From CAYMAI01 sp964388445 (lineage in GTDB: Bacteria; 4484-113; JAGGVC01): a DNA stretch of 64,000 nucleotides. The DNA lies in contig CAYMAI010000005.1 in assembly GCA_964388445.1 (NCBI GenBank), positions 62,001-126,000 on the forward strand. The letters run 5' to 3'. Below the pieces are notes generated by a model that did no database searches, had not been told where the DNA came from, and saw only the letters and a list, made by a program, of their open reading frames with translations. Within the stretch, counting starts at the first letter, position 1; each line of letters starts with the position of its first letter. This document shows, in pieces, positions 7,019-15,120 of this stretch. A program made the position numbers and the translations under genes.

Positions 7019-8068
7019 TTACGAGCCAACAAATTTGCCGTCCATATCCGCGGCGGGCTCGCTCATCCCCGGCGTCCAGTACGCAACCGCCATTCGAATC
7101 GTGGAATGCGCATAACCGGGATTTCCAAACGCATCGAGCAAAATAACGCCGGCCTCGCCGCCGATGCGCCGCGCCATGAATTCGACCGCGGAAGACGCGG
7201 CCGCCTGCGCGATTCCCCCGCTCGAATTAGCGCCGGCGCCGCGCTCGATTAAATCGAGCGCACGCGACGCAAGCCTTGCGCGCATTATATGTTCGCCAAT
7301 GCCGGTGCAAGCCGCGCCGCCGATGGCGTTGTCGGCGTACAGTCCGCAGCCGATTGCAGCCGTGTCGCCGACTCTGCCGCGAGGTTTGCCGCGCACGCCG
7401 CCCGTGGAAAGCGCGCAGGCGATGAGGCCGTTCATATCGCGGCAAACCGCGCCGACGGTGTCGCCGGACGTCCCGCCGAAATCGCCGCCGTTTCCGAAAG
7501 GCTTCTTTGCATCGCCCGACGGTTTCAAAAGCTCGTCGTATCCGCCGTCGTCGGGCTCGGCTTCGGGCTGCCCGGGCAATACCGCGCCTGCGCCCGCGCG
7601 CCGCGCCAGCCAGTTTTTCCACCTTTCGATTTGAAGCGGAGTTACCAGCGCGCCGTCAGGCAAGATTTCCATGCCTTCCGCCTTCGCGAATTCGAGCGCG
7701 CCTTCGCCCGCGAGCAGAAGGCTCGGGTGCTTTTCCATAATGAGCCGGGCAAGTTCCGCGGGATGTCGGATGATTCCCGGTATCGCGGCGACCGCGCCAG
7801 CGTTTAGGCCGCCGCCTTCCATTACGGACCCGTCCAGATACACTTTGCCGTCAACGTCGAGCGCCGAGCCGTAGCCGGAGTTGAAACAAGGATCGCAGTC
7901 CATAAATCGCACCGCGGCGAGCGCGGCGTCTATCGCGCTTCCGCCGGATTCCAGGATTTCGCGCGCCTTCGACGCGGCAAGCACGGTGCCGGCATTGTAC
8001 GAAGCGACGTCGGCATCGGGAATTCTCCCCGCTCCGCCGTGCACAATTACAGCTATGTTTCCGTTCAT
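7019..8068 (-). CDS. Ntn-hydrolase isoaspartyl peptidase/L-asparaginase
   Basis: A 349-residue plant-type asparaginase (IaaA family). The precursor is predicted to self-cleave before T204 in S-G-D-T-V-G-A-V, and that threonine becomes the nucleophile. The N-terminal V-H-G-G-A-G motif and the later G-D-T-A-A-I-G-C-G and S-T-G-G segments match the family. It should hydrolyse isoaspartyl dipeptides and possibly asparagine. The alpha-beta linker (about 157-200) is glycine/proline-rich and longer than usual. ATG start at 8068. It lies 23 bases downstream of a small membrane-protein gene and probably shares its promoter at 8451. Confidence 0.9.
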   Translation of the reverse strand: MNGNIAVIVHGGAGRIPDADVASYNAGTVLAASKAREILESGGSAIDAALAAVRFMDCDPCFNSGYGSALDVDGKVYLDGSVMEGGGLNAGAVAAIPGIIRHPAELARLIMEKHPSLLLAGEGALEFAKAEGMEILPDGALVTPLQIERWKNWLARRAGAGAVLPGQPEAEPDDGGYDELLKPSGDAKKPFGNGGDFGGTSGDTVGAVCRDMNGLIACALSTGGVRGKPRGRVGDTAAIGCGLYADNAIGGAACTGIGEHIMRARLASRALDLIERGAGANSSGGIAQAAASSAVEFMARRIGGEAGVILLDAFGNPGYAHSTIRMAVAYWTPGMSEPAADMDGKFVGS

Positions 8069-8091
8069 CGTTTGCCCTTATCAGCAGCCCG

Positions 8092-8439
8092 TCATTCCTC
8101 GGGCGGATTTTCTTCTTCGATTTCGCCGCCGGCTTCATCTTCCTCGGCGCCGTTATCCGCGTTCGAGCCATCGCCTTCACCGTTTTCGGCTCCGGAATCC
8201 GACGCATCGCCGGCAAGCGTATCCGTCGCGCCGGGCGAATACGGCATGCCCGCCGTCGTGCCGTCCGGGTTTATAACGATGGTGGACGTCGTGCCGGATA
8301 CCGGAAGCGGCATCGCGCGCTCCTGAGCCAATCTGTCCGAATCAGCGCGAAGTTCCATTCGCTCGGACACGGCCCATACAAGGCCTGCAATCAGCGCGAG
8401 AGTGACCAGCAATTCCAAAGCGAATTTAAGCTTTGACAC
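8092..8439 (-). CDS. small single-pass membrane protein with acidic tail
   Basis: 115 residues. One N-terminal transmembrane helix (about 5-25) is followed by a short charged segment and a long acidic, glycine/serine/asparagine-rich C-terminus that is probably disordered. No recognised domain. GTG start at 8439 is supported by TAGAAT exactly six bases upstream (leaderless). First gene of a two-gene unit with the asparaginase; no functional link is evident. Confidence 0.65.
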   Translation of the reverse strand: MSKLKFALELLVTLALIAGLVWAVSERMELRADSDRLAQERAMPLPVSGTTSTIVINPDGTTAGMPYSPGATDTLAGDASDSGAENGEGDGSNADNGAEEDEAGGEIEEENPPEE

Positions 8440-8445
8440 GCCGGA

Positions 8446-8451
8446 ATTCTA
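8446..8451 (-). promoter_or_regulatory. -10 box TAGAAT
   Basis: TAGAAT on the minus strand, six-base spacer, then GTG at 8439. The 12 bases from -10 to start are nearly identical to those of the acyltransferase gene at 1617. Confidence 0.6.
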
Positions 8452-8522
8452 TCACCGGCGGCGTTTACCGGAAAATTGCGCGATTCGCGCCGCCGCCGGA
8501 CTTAAAAAACCTGAACGATGCG

Positions 8523-8559
8523 AAAAAAAAAGCCCCGGCTGGGGAGGTGAGGCCGGGAC
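8523..8559 (-). terminator. strong intrinsic terminator facing minus
   Basis: On the minus strand: an 8-bp stem GTCCCGGC/GCCGGGGC with a 12-base loop, followed by nine T. This is the cleanest terminator in the first 30 kb. No protein gene ends just upstream of it. Confidence 0.8.
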
Positions 8560-8666
8560 TTATTGCTATCCAATCCTTAAAGGACGAGGAGATTGAGCGG
8601 TTAAAATAGGACCATGATTACGGTCGTGACATCCGCCCGTCCTCGAAGGACAATCTTAAGACGTGC
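8523..8666 (-). ncRNA. candidate small RNA ending in an intrinsic terminator
   Basis: No credible protein is encoded on the minus strand here, yet a strong minus-strand terminator lies at 8523-8559. A TATAAA box (8672-8667) upstream could start a transcript near 8660, giving an RNA of roughly 140 bases. Internal pairing is possible (GTCC-TCGAA-GGAC near 8640-8652, TCCTTAAAGGA near 8575). The 12-base terminator loop reads CUCACCUCCCCA on the RNA and includes CACCUCC, complementary to Shine-Dalgarno sequences. This is inference; no known RNA family is recognised. Confidence 0.4.
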
Positions 8667-8749
8667 TTTATACCGTTTTTGTTCCATAAAATCGAGGTTC
8701 GGCGAAAGAATTTATCTTGTGAATGCCGTCACACGGGCAACCCCTCTGT

Positions 8750-8755
8750 TATACT
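8750..8755 (+). promoter_or_regulatory. -10 box TATACT of the TPR membrane-protein gene
   Basis: TATACT, six bases, GTG at 8762. Predicts a leaderless transcript. Confidence 0.6.
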
Positions 8756-8761
8756 CGGCCA

Positions 8762-9418
8762 GTGGGCTGTCTTTATTACGCTGCATTTATCGCATTGGAC
8801 ATAGTCTGGTTCCTCTTCGGCACAATTTGGGGCTGGCTCATCATTCTCGCGTTCATATTGCCCGCGGCGCTTTGCGCCGTCAAACGAAGGGCGGCGAGAA
8901 ATTCCCGGATTGCCTACCTGAACAGCCTTCTCGTTAACCGCGCGAACGCGGACGCCAGATTCGAACTCGGCGAAATTTATTTTTCAATGCGCAGATATGC
9001 GCGCGCCAAAGCGCTGCTCGCGGACGCATATTCGATTAGAAAAAGCGAGCGCAAAATCGTGCTTGCGCTTGCGGACGCTGCTCTTGCGGCGCGAGACCCC
9101 GGCCTTGCGTTGGAGGTTTTGACGGATGCCGAAAATCTCGACCTGCGCGACAGCAAGGACAGGTTTTATACGCTTCGCGGCAGGGCGCGCCTTATGCTCG
9201 GAAGGACGGCGGATGCGAAAGCGGATTTTCGGGCGGCGGTATCGGACAACGGCTCGAACATAGAAGCGCGATATTTTCTCGTAAAGGCTTTGAAGGCGAT
9301 GGGCGAGCTTGCCGCTGCGGGCGAAGAAGCGGCGAAACTGAAAGAAGTCTACGCCGGGCTTCCGCCTTTCGGAAAGCGAAGGTATAGAAAGTGGCGGATT
9401 AAAACCATCTTCGTTTGA
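8762..9418 (+). CDS. membrane-anchored TPR protein
   Basis: 218 residues from the GTG at 8762. One or two hydrophobic segments (about 3-42) precede a basic stretch (K-R-R) and a cytoplasmic helical domain with about four tetratricopeptide-like units (for example A-R-F-E-L-G-E-I-Y and A-R-Y-F-L-V-K-A-L). The architecture resembles inner-membrane TPR scaffolds such as LapB, but the rubredoxin-like end of LapB is absent. Start chosen from the -10/N6/GTG arrangement; the upstream ATG at 8723 would precede the promoter. Partner unknown. Confidence 0.72.
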   Translation: MGCLYYAAFIALDIVWFLFGTIWGWLIILAFILPAALCAVKRRAARNSRIAYLNSLLVNRANADARFELGEIYFSMRRYARAKALLADAYSIRKSERKIVLALADAALAARDPGLALEVLTDAENLDLRDSKDRFYTLRGRARLMLGRTADAKADFRAAVSDNGSNIEARYFLVKALKAMGELAAAGEEAAKLKEVYAGLPPFGKRRYRKWRIKTIFV

Positions 9419-9501
9419 CGGCCGGGCTGAGCGGCGCCCGGCATGGAATTGACACGGCGCCCGGTTGAAAGTAAGATTACGCGGTTATGACAGGAGCAGT
9501 T

Positions 9502-9927
9502 ATGGGAGCCGTAAAGCTCGATTGGTGGATGCTCGACCGCGGCAAAACTCTGTTTGCCGTTCCCGGCAGCGACGCGGCCGGCTCGGACTTCGGGGCGGAG
9601 GTTTCGCGCGGCATTATCCTCGAAGACGCGGCGGCGGTGCGGGCGTTTTCCTACAAATGCTATTGGCAGCTTTTCGTCGAGTTTTTGCCCATCGCTCAAT
9701 GGGAGGGCGTTCAGGGAAACTGCAGAATAGTTTTGGAAAGGGACTTCGGCGAGGAGAAAATCGCCGATATAATCGATTTTCTGCACGAAAACCTGCCCGG
9801 AGCGAGGGGAATTCACGTTTGCGAAAACGTGTGCAAAATCGACAACATCGGTTTCGGCCAGTCCGTTAGCGGTTCTCGCGGCCGGCTTGTTGCCGGCGCG
9901 GCAGGCGCGGAACTCACGCTGTCCTGA
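9502..9927 (+). CDS. uncharacterised protein
   Basis: 141 residues. No signal peptide or membrane helix, two cysteine-containing stretches (Y-K-C-Y-W and C-E-N-V-C) and an alternating hydrophobic pattern that suggests an alpha/beta fold. The ATG at 9502 has GGAG seven bases upstream. The ATG at 9487 lies nine bases after a -10-like TAAGAT and is an alternative. I recognise no family. Confidence 0.6.
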   Translation: MGAVKLDWWMLDRGKTLFAVPGSDAAGSDFGAEVSRGIILEDAAAVRAFSYKCYWQLFVEFLPIAQWEGVQGNCRIVLERDFGEEKIADIIDFLHENLPGARGIHVCENVCKIDNIGFGQSVSGSRGRLVAGAAGAELTLS

Positions 9928-9965
9928 AATCGCCTCCAGCCGGAGAGGCTTTGCGGATATACCTG

Positions 9966-9994
9966 TTGCGCGCGGTATAAATTGCGGCTATACT
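9966..9994 (+). promoter_or_regulatory. promoter TTGCGC-17-TATACT
   Basis: -35-like TTGCGC (9966-9971), 17-base spacer, TATACT (9989-9994). About 28 bases of leader with GGAG before the ATG at 10023. Confidence 0.5.
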
Positions 9995-10022
9995 CAACCT
10001 TTAACCGTTTCGGAGAAACCAA

Positions 10023-11054
10023 ATGGGTCTTTTCAGCTGGCTTTCCGGGCTTTTCGGCCGCAAGAAAGCAAAGATTCCTGAAAGAGTTGTCGAGTTCCGC
10101 AACCGCCCGAGAGCGAAATCCGCCGCGTCCGCGCCTGATGCGCGAGATCGGGATTACGCTCCGCAGGAAGAACCCGTACAGCAGTCCGCGAGCAGGACGG
10201 ATTATTTCGATTTGGCCGGCGACAGGGCCGAAAGGGAGCGGTCGACCCAATCGGAGGCTCCCGCTCCGGAGCCGCAGGAAACGGAATACGAAATAGGGGC
10301 GTCCGAGGAACCGGCTTCCGCTCCGGCATACGACATCGGCGAGCAGGAGGCAGTCAAACCCCAGGAACCCGAGCAAGCTTCCGCACCCGCTCCCGAAGAC
10401 GATTATTCGCCGCTGGATTTGGCGCGTGAAATCGGCGCTTCCGCGCCTGCGCCGGAAACTTATCAAGAGCCGGATTACTTGAAAATTGACCAAACGGCAG
10501 GAGCGATATCGAGCGAGGAACCCGAGGCCGCTCCGCAGACATTCGCGCCGCCGCCCGCGCCGGAACCGGAGCCGGAACCCGCGCCCGCGCCTGCGCCCGC
10601 GCCCGTGCCTGAGCCCGCTGTACGCCGGCCCGAACCCGAAATCAAAGAAGAAACTCAAGCGGTGAGTGCATCTATTGACGACGAGCATGCCCTCGAAACC
10701 CTCGACGTGGAGACAGTAGAGGGGCAGGGAACGGTCACGATCGAAAGGAAGCGCATCGAAACCAAATCGATCAATGTCGCCGGCGAGCCGTTCGAACTAG
10801 CTCTATACGAGTATCAAAACGGCACGAAAGCATGCAGGGTACCGCGCGCGGCAATCGAAAAAATGACCGAAGTGGCGAAGCAAAACAACCTGAAGGTGCT
10901 TCCAAGGCGTCAAAATGCAGCGATTATGGCTGGAAGATACTTGGACGTACCGCGCTCGCAGCTTCAAGAACTTGCCGAAAAAGAAAAGTATCATTTGGTT
11001 GACTTCACCGACACTTACTACGAAATCTGTTTCGGCGACTTGCCGGAAGCGTAA
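10023..11054 (+). CDS. protein with long acidic/proline-rich linker and C-terminal globular domain
   Basis: 343 residues. It starts with a short amphipathic segment (M-G-L-F-S-W-L-S-G-L-F-G) and a basic cluster, as in proteins that touch the membrane peripherally. A low-complexity region of about 180 residues rich in E, P, A and Q follows, including a run of E-P and A-P dipeptides near 180-200. The last 120 residues look folded (T-V-T-I-E-R-K-R-I-E to the end), with no recognised domain. Good GGAG Shine-Dalgarno. Thirteen bases separate it from cdd. Confidence 0.65.
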   Translation: MGLFSWLSGLFGRKKAKIPERVVEFRNRPRAKSAASAPDARDRDYAPQEEPVQQSASRTDYFDLAGDRAERERSTQSEAPAPEPQETEYEIGASEEPASAPAYDIGEQEAVKPQEPEQASAPAPEDDYSPLDLAREIGASAPAPETYQEPDYLKIDQTAGAISSEEPEAAPQTFAPPPAPEPEPEPAPAPAPAPVPEPAVRRPEPEIKEETQAVSASIDDEHALETLDVETVEGQGTVTIERKRIETKSINVAGEPFELALYEYQNGTKACRVPRAAIEKMTEVAKQNNLKVLPRRQNAAIMAGRYLDVPRSQLQELAEKEKYHLVDFTDTYYEICFGDLPEA

Positions 11055-11067
11055 ACGGTTGACGGAT

Positions 11068-11472
11068 ATGACCAGCGGAATCGAATTCTCCGCCGCAATC
11101 GCACTTTTGGACGAGGCGAAAGCCGCTTTGATGCGCTCGTATTCGCCATACTCGAATTTCAAGGTCGGCGCGGCTTTGCTGACCGATTCCGGCGGGGTTT
11201 TCACGGGAACGAACGTGGAAAACGCAAGCTATGGGCTTACGATTTGCGCCGAGCGAAACGCCGTCGCCGCGATGATTTCGAATGCCGGAGCGTCCAAAAT
11301 TGTCGCTGTCGCGGTCGCTTCCGAGCATGACAATCCGATTGCGCCATGCGGCGCATGCCTTCAGGTAATCGCCGAATTTGCTGCCGAAAATTGCGTCGTA
11401 ATAGCGGAAAAAGAAGGACAACCTTCGATTGTGCCGTTCAGCGGCCTTTTCCCGTCGCCTTTCACGCTATGA
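11068..11472 (+). CDS. cdd: cytidine deaminase
   Basis: 134 residues, the size of the tetrameric class. Zinc ligands and the catalytic glutamate are in C-A-E-R-N-A and P-C-G-A-C. F-K-V-G-A-A-L and N-V-E-N-A-S-Y-G are the usual substrate-binding segments. It deaminates cytidine and deoxycytidine in pyrimidine salvage. The ATG at 11068 fits the family's N-terminus. Just downstream of the proline-rich protein gene, perhaps co-transcribed with it. Confidence 0.93.
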   Translation: MTSGIEFSAAIALLDEAKAALMRSYSPYSNFKVGAALLTDSGGVFTGTNVENASYGLTICAERNAVAAMISNAGASKIVAVAVASEHDNPIAPCGACLQVIAEFAAENCVVIAEKEGQPSIVPFSGLFPSPFTL

Positions 11473-11508
11473 TGCGCACAGAAAAAAAATCAACCGGAGT
11501 TCGGTGGG

Positions 11509-11514
11509 TATAAT
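11509..11514 (+). promoter_or_regulatory. -10 box TATAAT of the L,D-transpeptidase gene
   Basis: Consensus TATAAT. The ATG at 11521 lies six bases after it, and another ATG at 11518 lies three bases after. Confidence 0.65.
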
Positions 11515-11520
11515 TTGATG

Positions 11521-12099
11521 ATGAAAGCGAAGTTATCCGTAGCTTTAATTGCATTTGCGGCGGCGGCGGCGGCGTTTTTCGTGCCTTATTCGGCCTATTC
11601 GGCCGACCAAAACGCCGGGCCGCAAAGGTACGTCGCCAGCATCGTCATCAATCTGGCGGACCAGCGTTTATACGCGTTCGACGGCGGCGGCGGAATTATC
11701 GCGGAATACTTGATTTCGAGCGGCAAAGGCGGAAATTCCACGCCGAAGGGCGATTTTTCGATTAAAAACAAATCCGTTCAGGCATACAGCAAAAAATATA
11801 GCGCGACCATGACGCATTGGATGGCGATTACGGCGGACGGCGCATACGGGATACACGGGCTTCTCGGCCAATCCTATTACAAGTTGCTCGGAAGGCCGGC
11901 AAGCCACGGTTGCATCCGGCTCGCACGCGAAGACGCAAAAGAGCTGTTCTCGATGGCGGCGGTGGGGACGCCGGTTTCGATTGTTCACGACCCGGAGCAA
12001 AGTTTCCTTTTGGAGCCGGTCAAGCCAAACGCGAACGGCAACAGAAGCGTCCTAATCGCGGAAGTAATCGACCGGCTGTTCGGGGATAGCTCTCATTAA
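11521..12099 (+). CDS. L,D-transpeptidase (YkuD domain), periplasmic
   Basis: 192 residues with an alanine-rich signal peptide cleaved near Y-S-A-D (about 28). The YkuD catalytic domain follows, with the conserved histidine in Y-G-I-H-G and the nucleophile in S-H-G-C-I-R-L. Such enzymes cross-link peptidoglycan 3-3 or attach proteins to it. I chose the second of three possible in-line starts because its spacing to TATAAT is the same six bases seen at other leaderless genes here. Monocistronic by appearance. Confidence 0.9.
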   Translation: MKAKLSVALIAFAAAAAAFFVPYSAYSADQNAGPQRYVASIVINLADQRLYAFDGGGGIIAEYLISSGKGGNSTPKGDFSIKNKSVQAYSKKYSATMTHWMAITADGAYGIHGLLGQSYYKLLGRPASHGCIRLAREDAKELFSMAAVGTPVSIVHDPEQSFLLEPVKPNANGNRSVLIAEVIDRLFGDSSH

Positions 12100-12192
12100 C
12101 CCCCGATTTTCCGGTTTCTTGGGTTTTTCCTGTATACTTTGCAGCTTGCGGCGTGTCCGGCCGGACGCGTGCCGCAAACGGAGATGACGCAC

Positions 12193-14235
12193 ATGACACA
12201 CGAATCCACTCTGAAGGATTCAATCGAGTATTGGAAGTCCGTCGCGGGAATAGTCAGATTCGCCGCACGAGACGGCGCGTTCAAGGATTCGCCGGAAAAA
12301 ATCCGCACGAACTTGCAGGCAATCGTTACGGGTATTCCGCTGCCCGGCGAAGAGACCGTGAAGTCGCGCGAGTTTTTCGACGTGGGTTTACAGCTGGCGG
12401 AATCCGAGGACGATTCCATTCAAACCGCCGTTTGGTACATTCTCGGCAAGTCCGTTCGTAAATTCGAAGACGCTATGCGGCTCCTCAGCCAGATGAACAT
12501 CAAGTCTCGCGAAGGTTCGAGCATGCCCGGAATGGCGGGGCTGCTCATCAGCGGCGTGATTTTGCCTCTCACGGCGCGGTTTCGTCGAGACCTCGTACGG
12601 CCCGCGCTTATGCTGATTACGGATTTTCTGGACAACATTAGCGACGTCGAGGAGAAATTCACGCTTGTCGGCGCGGTTGTCGCTCTATTGAAATACATAG
12701 ACCCGGCAATCCGCAAGCGCAAGTTCGCGCCGCCTATGTTCGTCGATCTCGCGGACGACCTCGCCGACGACGATAAATACCGGGAAGCGGAAGCTGTCGC
12801 CAAAATCGGGCTGTCGTTTTTCCCGCATGTTCCCGACCTTCTCGTTTACAACACCGAAAAGACGTTCGGCGAAAGCATTTTCGACCGCCAACCGTCCGAA
12901 CTCGAAAGGATGATCGGGCTGTTCCCCGACAGACCGGAATTCAGGCGAAGGCGAGCCGAGTATTATCTCGAACGCGAGGATTATGCGCGCGCTCTCGACG
13001 ATATGCGGGCGTACGTTTCGCTCGCGCCGGAGGACAACGACTTTCGGGCGGCGTATGCGCACGCGCTGTCGATGAACTATAAGCCCATCGAAGCGCTAGA
13101 AGAATATAATTCGCTAATCGAAATCGAGCCGGCGATGGCGCGTCACTACCTCGGCCGCGCCAGGCTGTACGACCAGCTCGAAATGTCGGACAAAGCGCTT
13201 GAGGATTACGCGAAAGCGCTCGAACTCGACCCCGCGCTTATGGAAGCGCATATCGGCCGCGAGCAATCGATAATGAAGCGCCAGGCGATGGGGATGGACG
13301 ACGACCTTTACAGCGCGTACCTTTCCGGCGGGGACGACAAATTCGTGGAGCAAAAAGTTCCCGCCGAGACTTTCGCGGATATCGCCGGTCTGGACCAAGT
13401 CAAGGAAATCATTCGCGAAACCATCAAGTATCCGCTGACGTATCCGGAGCTCGCCGAAAAGTACGGCAAAGGCGCGGGCGGCGGCGTATTGTTTTTCGGC
13501 CCTCCCGGTTGCGGCAAAACGATGATCGCCAAAGCCGCCGCGGGCGAATGCGGCATTCCGTTCATAATCGTCAACCTTTCGAACGTTCTCGACAAATGGG
13601 TCGGCAATTCGGAAAAGGCGATATCGATGATTTTCCGGGTGGCGCGCAAGAACACGCCGAGCATTATCTTTTTCGACGAACTCGATTCGCTCGGGATGGC
13701 GCGCGAAGACACGCATACCGGATGGGAAAAGAAAATCATAAGCCAGCTTCTTACCGAAATGGACGGCACGGGCAGCGACAACAAGAACGTGCTTATCCTG
13801 GGCGCGACGAACGCGCCTTGGAACGTGGACCTTGCGCTTCGGCGGGCGGGCAGGTTCGGAAAAAGCATCTTCGTTCCTCCGCCCGACGCCGCGGAGCGCG
13901 CGGCGATTTTCAGCCTGTATATCGAGAAAAAGCCGTTCGTCGACCGGGAAGGCGTTGACGCGTTCGAGCTTGCGCGCCGTACGGAACTGCACAGCTCGGA
14001 CAGCATCCGGCAAATCGTGGACGACGCGGCGACCATTCCGTGGAAAGAAGCGATCGCCACCGGCGTGTCGCGCCCCATCGAAATGAAAGACCTGCTCGCC
14101 GCAATCGAAACCCGCCAGCCGGACCTTGCGGAGTGGGACAAACTCGTCAGCCGCTACGAGGAATTCGCCCGCCAGGCGAAGGCGAAGCCGTCCATCGGGT
14201 TCAGAAGCGGCAAGCCGCGTCCGCAAGGCGCCTAA
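12193..14235 (+). CDS. TPR-AAA+ ATPase fusion (Cdc48/Vps4-like AAA clade)
   Basis: 680 residues. The N-terminal half is helical with TPR units (clearest around 275-390, for example A-R-H-Y-L-G-R-A-R-L-Y). The C-terminal half is one classical AAA module: Walker A G-P-P-G-C-G-K-T (436-443), Walker B I-I-F-F-D-E (491-496), and an arginine-finger region A-L-R-R-A-G-R-F-G. The segment F-A-D-I-A-G-L before it is typical of FtsH/Cdc48/Vps4-type AAA proteins. No membrane helix or protease motif is present in this chain. ATG at 12193 has GGAG nine bases upstream. Three bases separate it from the membrane metallopeptidase-like gene, which implies translational coupling and joint work. Confidence 0.88.
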   Translation: MTHESTLKDSIEYWKSVAGIVRFAARDGAFKDSPEKIRTNLQAIVTGIPLPGEETVKSREFFDVGLQLAESEDDSIQTAVWYILGKSVRKFEDAMRLLSQMNIKSREGSSMPGMAGLLISGVILPLTARFRRDLVRPALMLITDFLDNISDVEEKFTLVGAVVALLKYIDPAIRKRKFAPPMFVDLADDLADDDKYREAEAVAKIGLSFFPHVPDLLVYNTEKTFGESIFDRQPSELERMIGLFPDRPEFRRRRAEYYLEREDYARALDDMRAYVSLAPEDNDFRAAYAHALSMNYKPIEALEEYNSLIEIEPAMARHYLGRARLYDQLEMSDKALEDYAKALELDPALMEAHIGREQSIMKRQAMGMDDDLYSAYLSGGDDKFVEQKVPAETFADIAGLDQVKEIIRETIKYPLTYPELAEKYGKGAGGGVLFFGPPGCGKTMIAKAAAGECGIPFIIVNLSNVLDKWVGNSEKAISMIFRVARKNTPSIIFFDELDSLGMAREDTHTGWEKKIISQLLTEMDGTGSDNKNVLILGATNAPWNVDLALRRAGRFGKSIFVPPPDAAERAAIFSLYIEKKPFVDREGVDAFELARRTELHSSDSIRQIVDDAATIPWKEAIATGVSRPIEMKDLLAAIETRQPDLAEWDKLVSRYEEFARQAKAKPSIGFRSGKPRPQGA

Positions 14236-14238
14236 AAA

Positions 14239-15051
14239 GTGGAAGAAAGAACTTCAATCGCATGTCCGGTTTGCCAAAAGGAAGTGGCGCTCACGCAGGA
14301 AGCCTGTCCGTATTGCAGCTTCCCTATGATTTGCGACGTAGAATTCGCGCCGCCGAAATACGGCGTTCAGCGGCGGAAGCTGAAGTCCGTTTGGAAATTC
14401 ATCGGGCTTTTCGCCTTCGTCGCGCTCGGCCTTACGCAGGCGTTTTATTTTCTATACCGGCAATACAACGACGAGTATTTCGGGCTTGCGACGGAAGTGC
14501 AGGCGAACGTGCAGCCGCTGTCCGAATCCGATGCCGCGTGGCTGAAAATCGAAGGCGACGAGCTTTTCAAAACCCGAACCCTTCTCACGCTCGGACTGAT
14601 GAAAACGCGCTCGCCGAAATATTACGAATTCGTCGCGGACAGAATTACGAGCGTAACCGAACTGCAAAACGAGCGGCGGATGCTCGTGAACGACCACCAC
14701 ATAAACCTGCACGGCGTGGGCGCGATGGTCGAAAGCCTGTCGGGCAAAATGTGGATTAAAACCCGTATGGCTTTCGGCACGGACGTTTCGGTAACTAGCG
14801 ACTGGTCGGTTTTCAACTATGCCTCGACGCTCGTCCACGAAGCCATGCACGTCGAGCTGCGCAGGCAAGGAATCGAGCTCGGCAGAGTGGAAGAAGAAGT
14901 GGAATGCGAAAAAGCGGCGCTCGATTTTCTTTTGATAACCGGAGGGCCGCAGGTGCTTATAGACAGCAAGGAAACCTATCTGAAATATCCGGAATCGTCG
15001 AAATACAGGCGATGGTACAACTGGTATCACCAATTCACGAAAGGCGGATAG
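14239..15051 (+). CDS. membrane-anchored zinc-ribbon HExxH metallopeptidase-like protein
   Basis: 270 residues. An N-terminal zinc ribbon (C9-x2-C12, C23-x2-C26) should be cytoplasmic. A transmembrane helix spans about 50-73, and a larger domain carries H-E-A-M-H (200-204), a zinc-metallopeptidase HExxH motif, with glutamates E219-E224 downstream as candidates for the third ligand. Neither domain matches a family I can name. GTG start at 14239 lies three bases after the AAA+ stop with no clear Shine-Dalgarno, consistent with coupled translation. Whether it cleaves protein is inferred from the motif only. By positive-inside reasoning the HExxH domain would be outside the cytoplasm. Confidence 0.72.
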   Translation: MEERTSIACPVCQKEVALTQEACPYCSFPMICDVEFAPPKYGVQRRKLKSVWKFIGLFAFVALGLTQAFYFLYRQYNDEYFGLATEVQANVQPLSESDAAWLKIEGDELFKTRTLLTLGLMKTRSPKYYEFVADRITSVTELQNERRMLVNDHHINLHGVGAMVESLSGKMWIKTRMAFGTDVSVTSDWSVFNYASTLVHEAMHVELRRQGIELGRVEEEVECEKAALDFLLITGGPQVLIDSKETYLKYPESSKYRRWYNWYHQFTKGG

Positions 15052-15082
15052 CCGCCGCCGGCGCGAGACGGCGCCCGGCGCA

Positions 15083-15113
15083 TTGACATTCGGCGCGAAA
15101 AGTGGTGTAGAAT
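15083..15113 (+). promoter_or_regulatory. promoter TTGACA-19-TAGAAT
   Basis: Perfect -35 TTGACA (15083-15088), a long 19-base spacer, TAGAAT (15108-15113), then seven bases to the ATG at 15121. Confidence 0.6.
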
Positions 15114-15120
15114 ACTTCGC

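Noticed and set aside
9813..10688. Minus-strand frame of 291 codons opposite the E/P/A-rich protein
   Set aside because: Composition is almost all R, G, F and L, the complement of E/P/A-rich codons. The plus frame has the promoter and Shine-Dalgarno.
13114..14226. Minus-strand frame of 370 codons opposite the AAA+ ATPase gene
   Set aside because: Rich in R, F and H and without family features. It is the mirror of G+C-rich coding on the plus strand, where Walker motifs prove the real gene.
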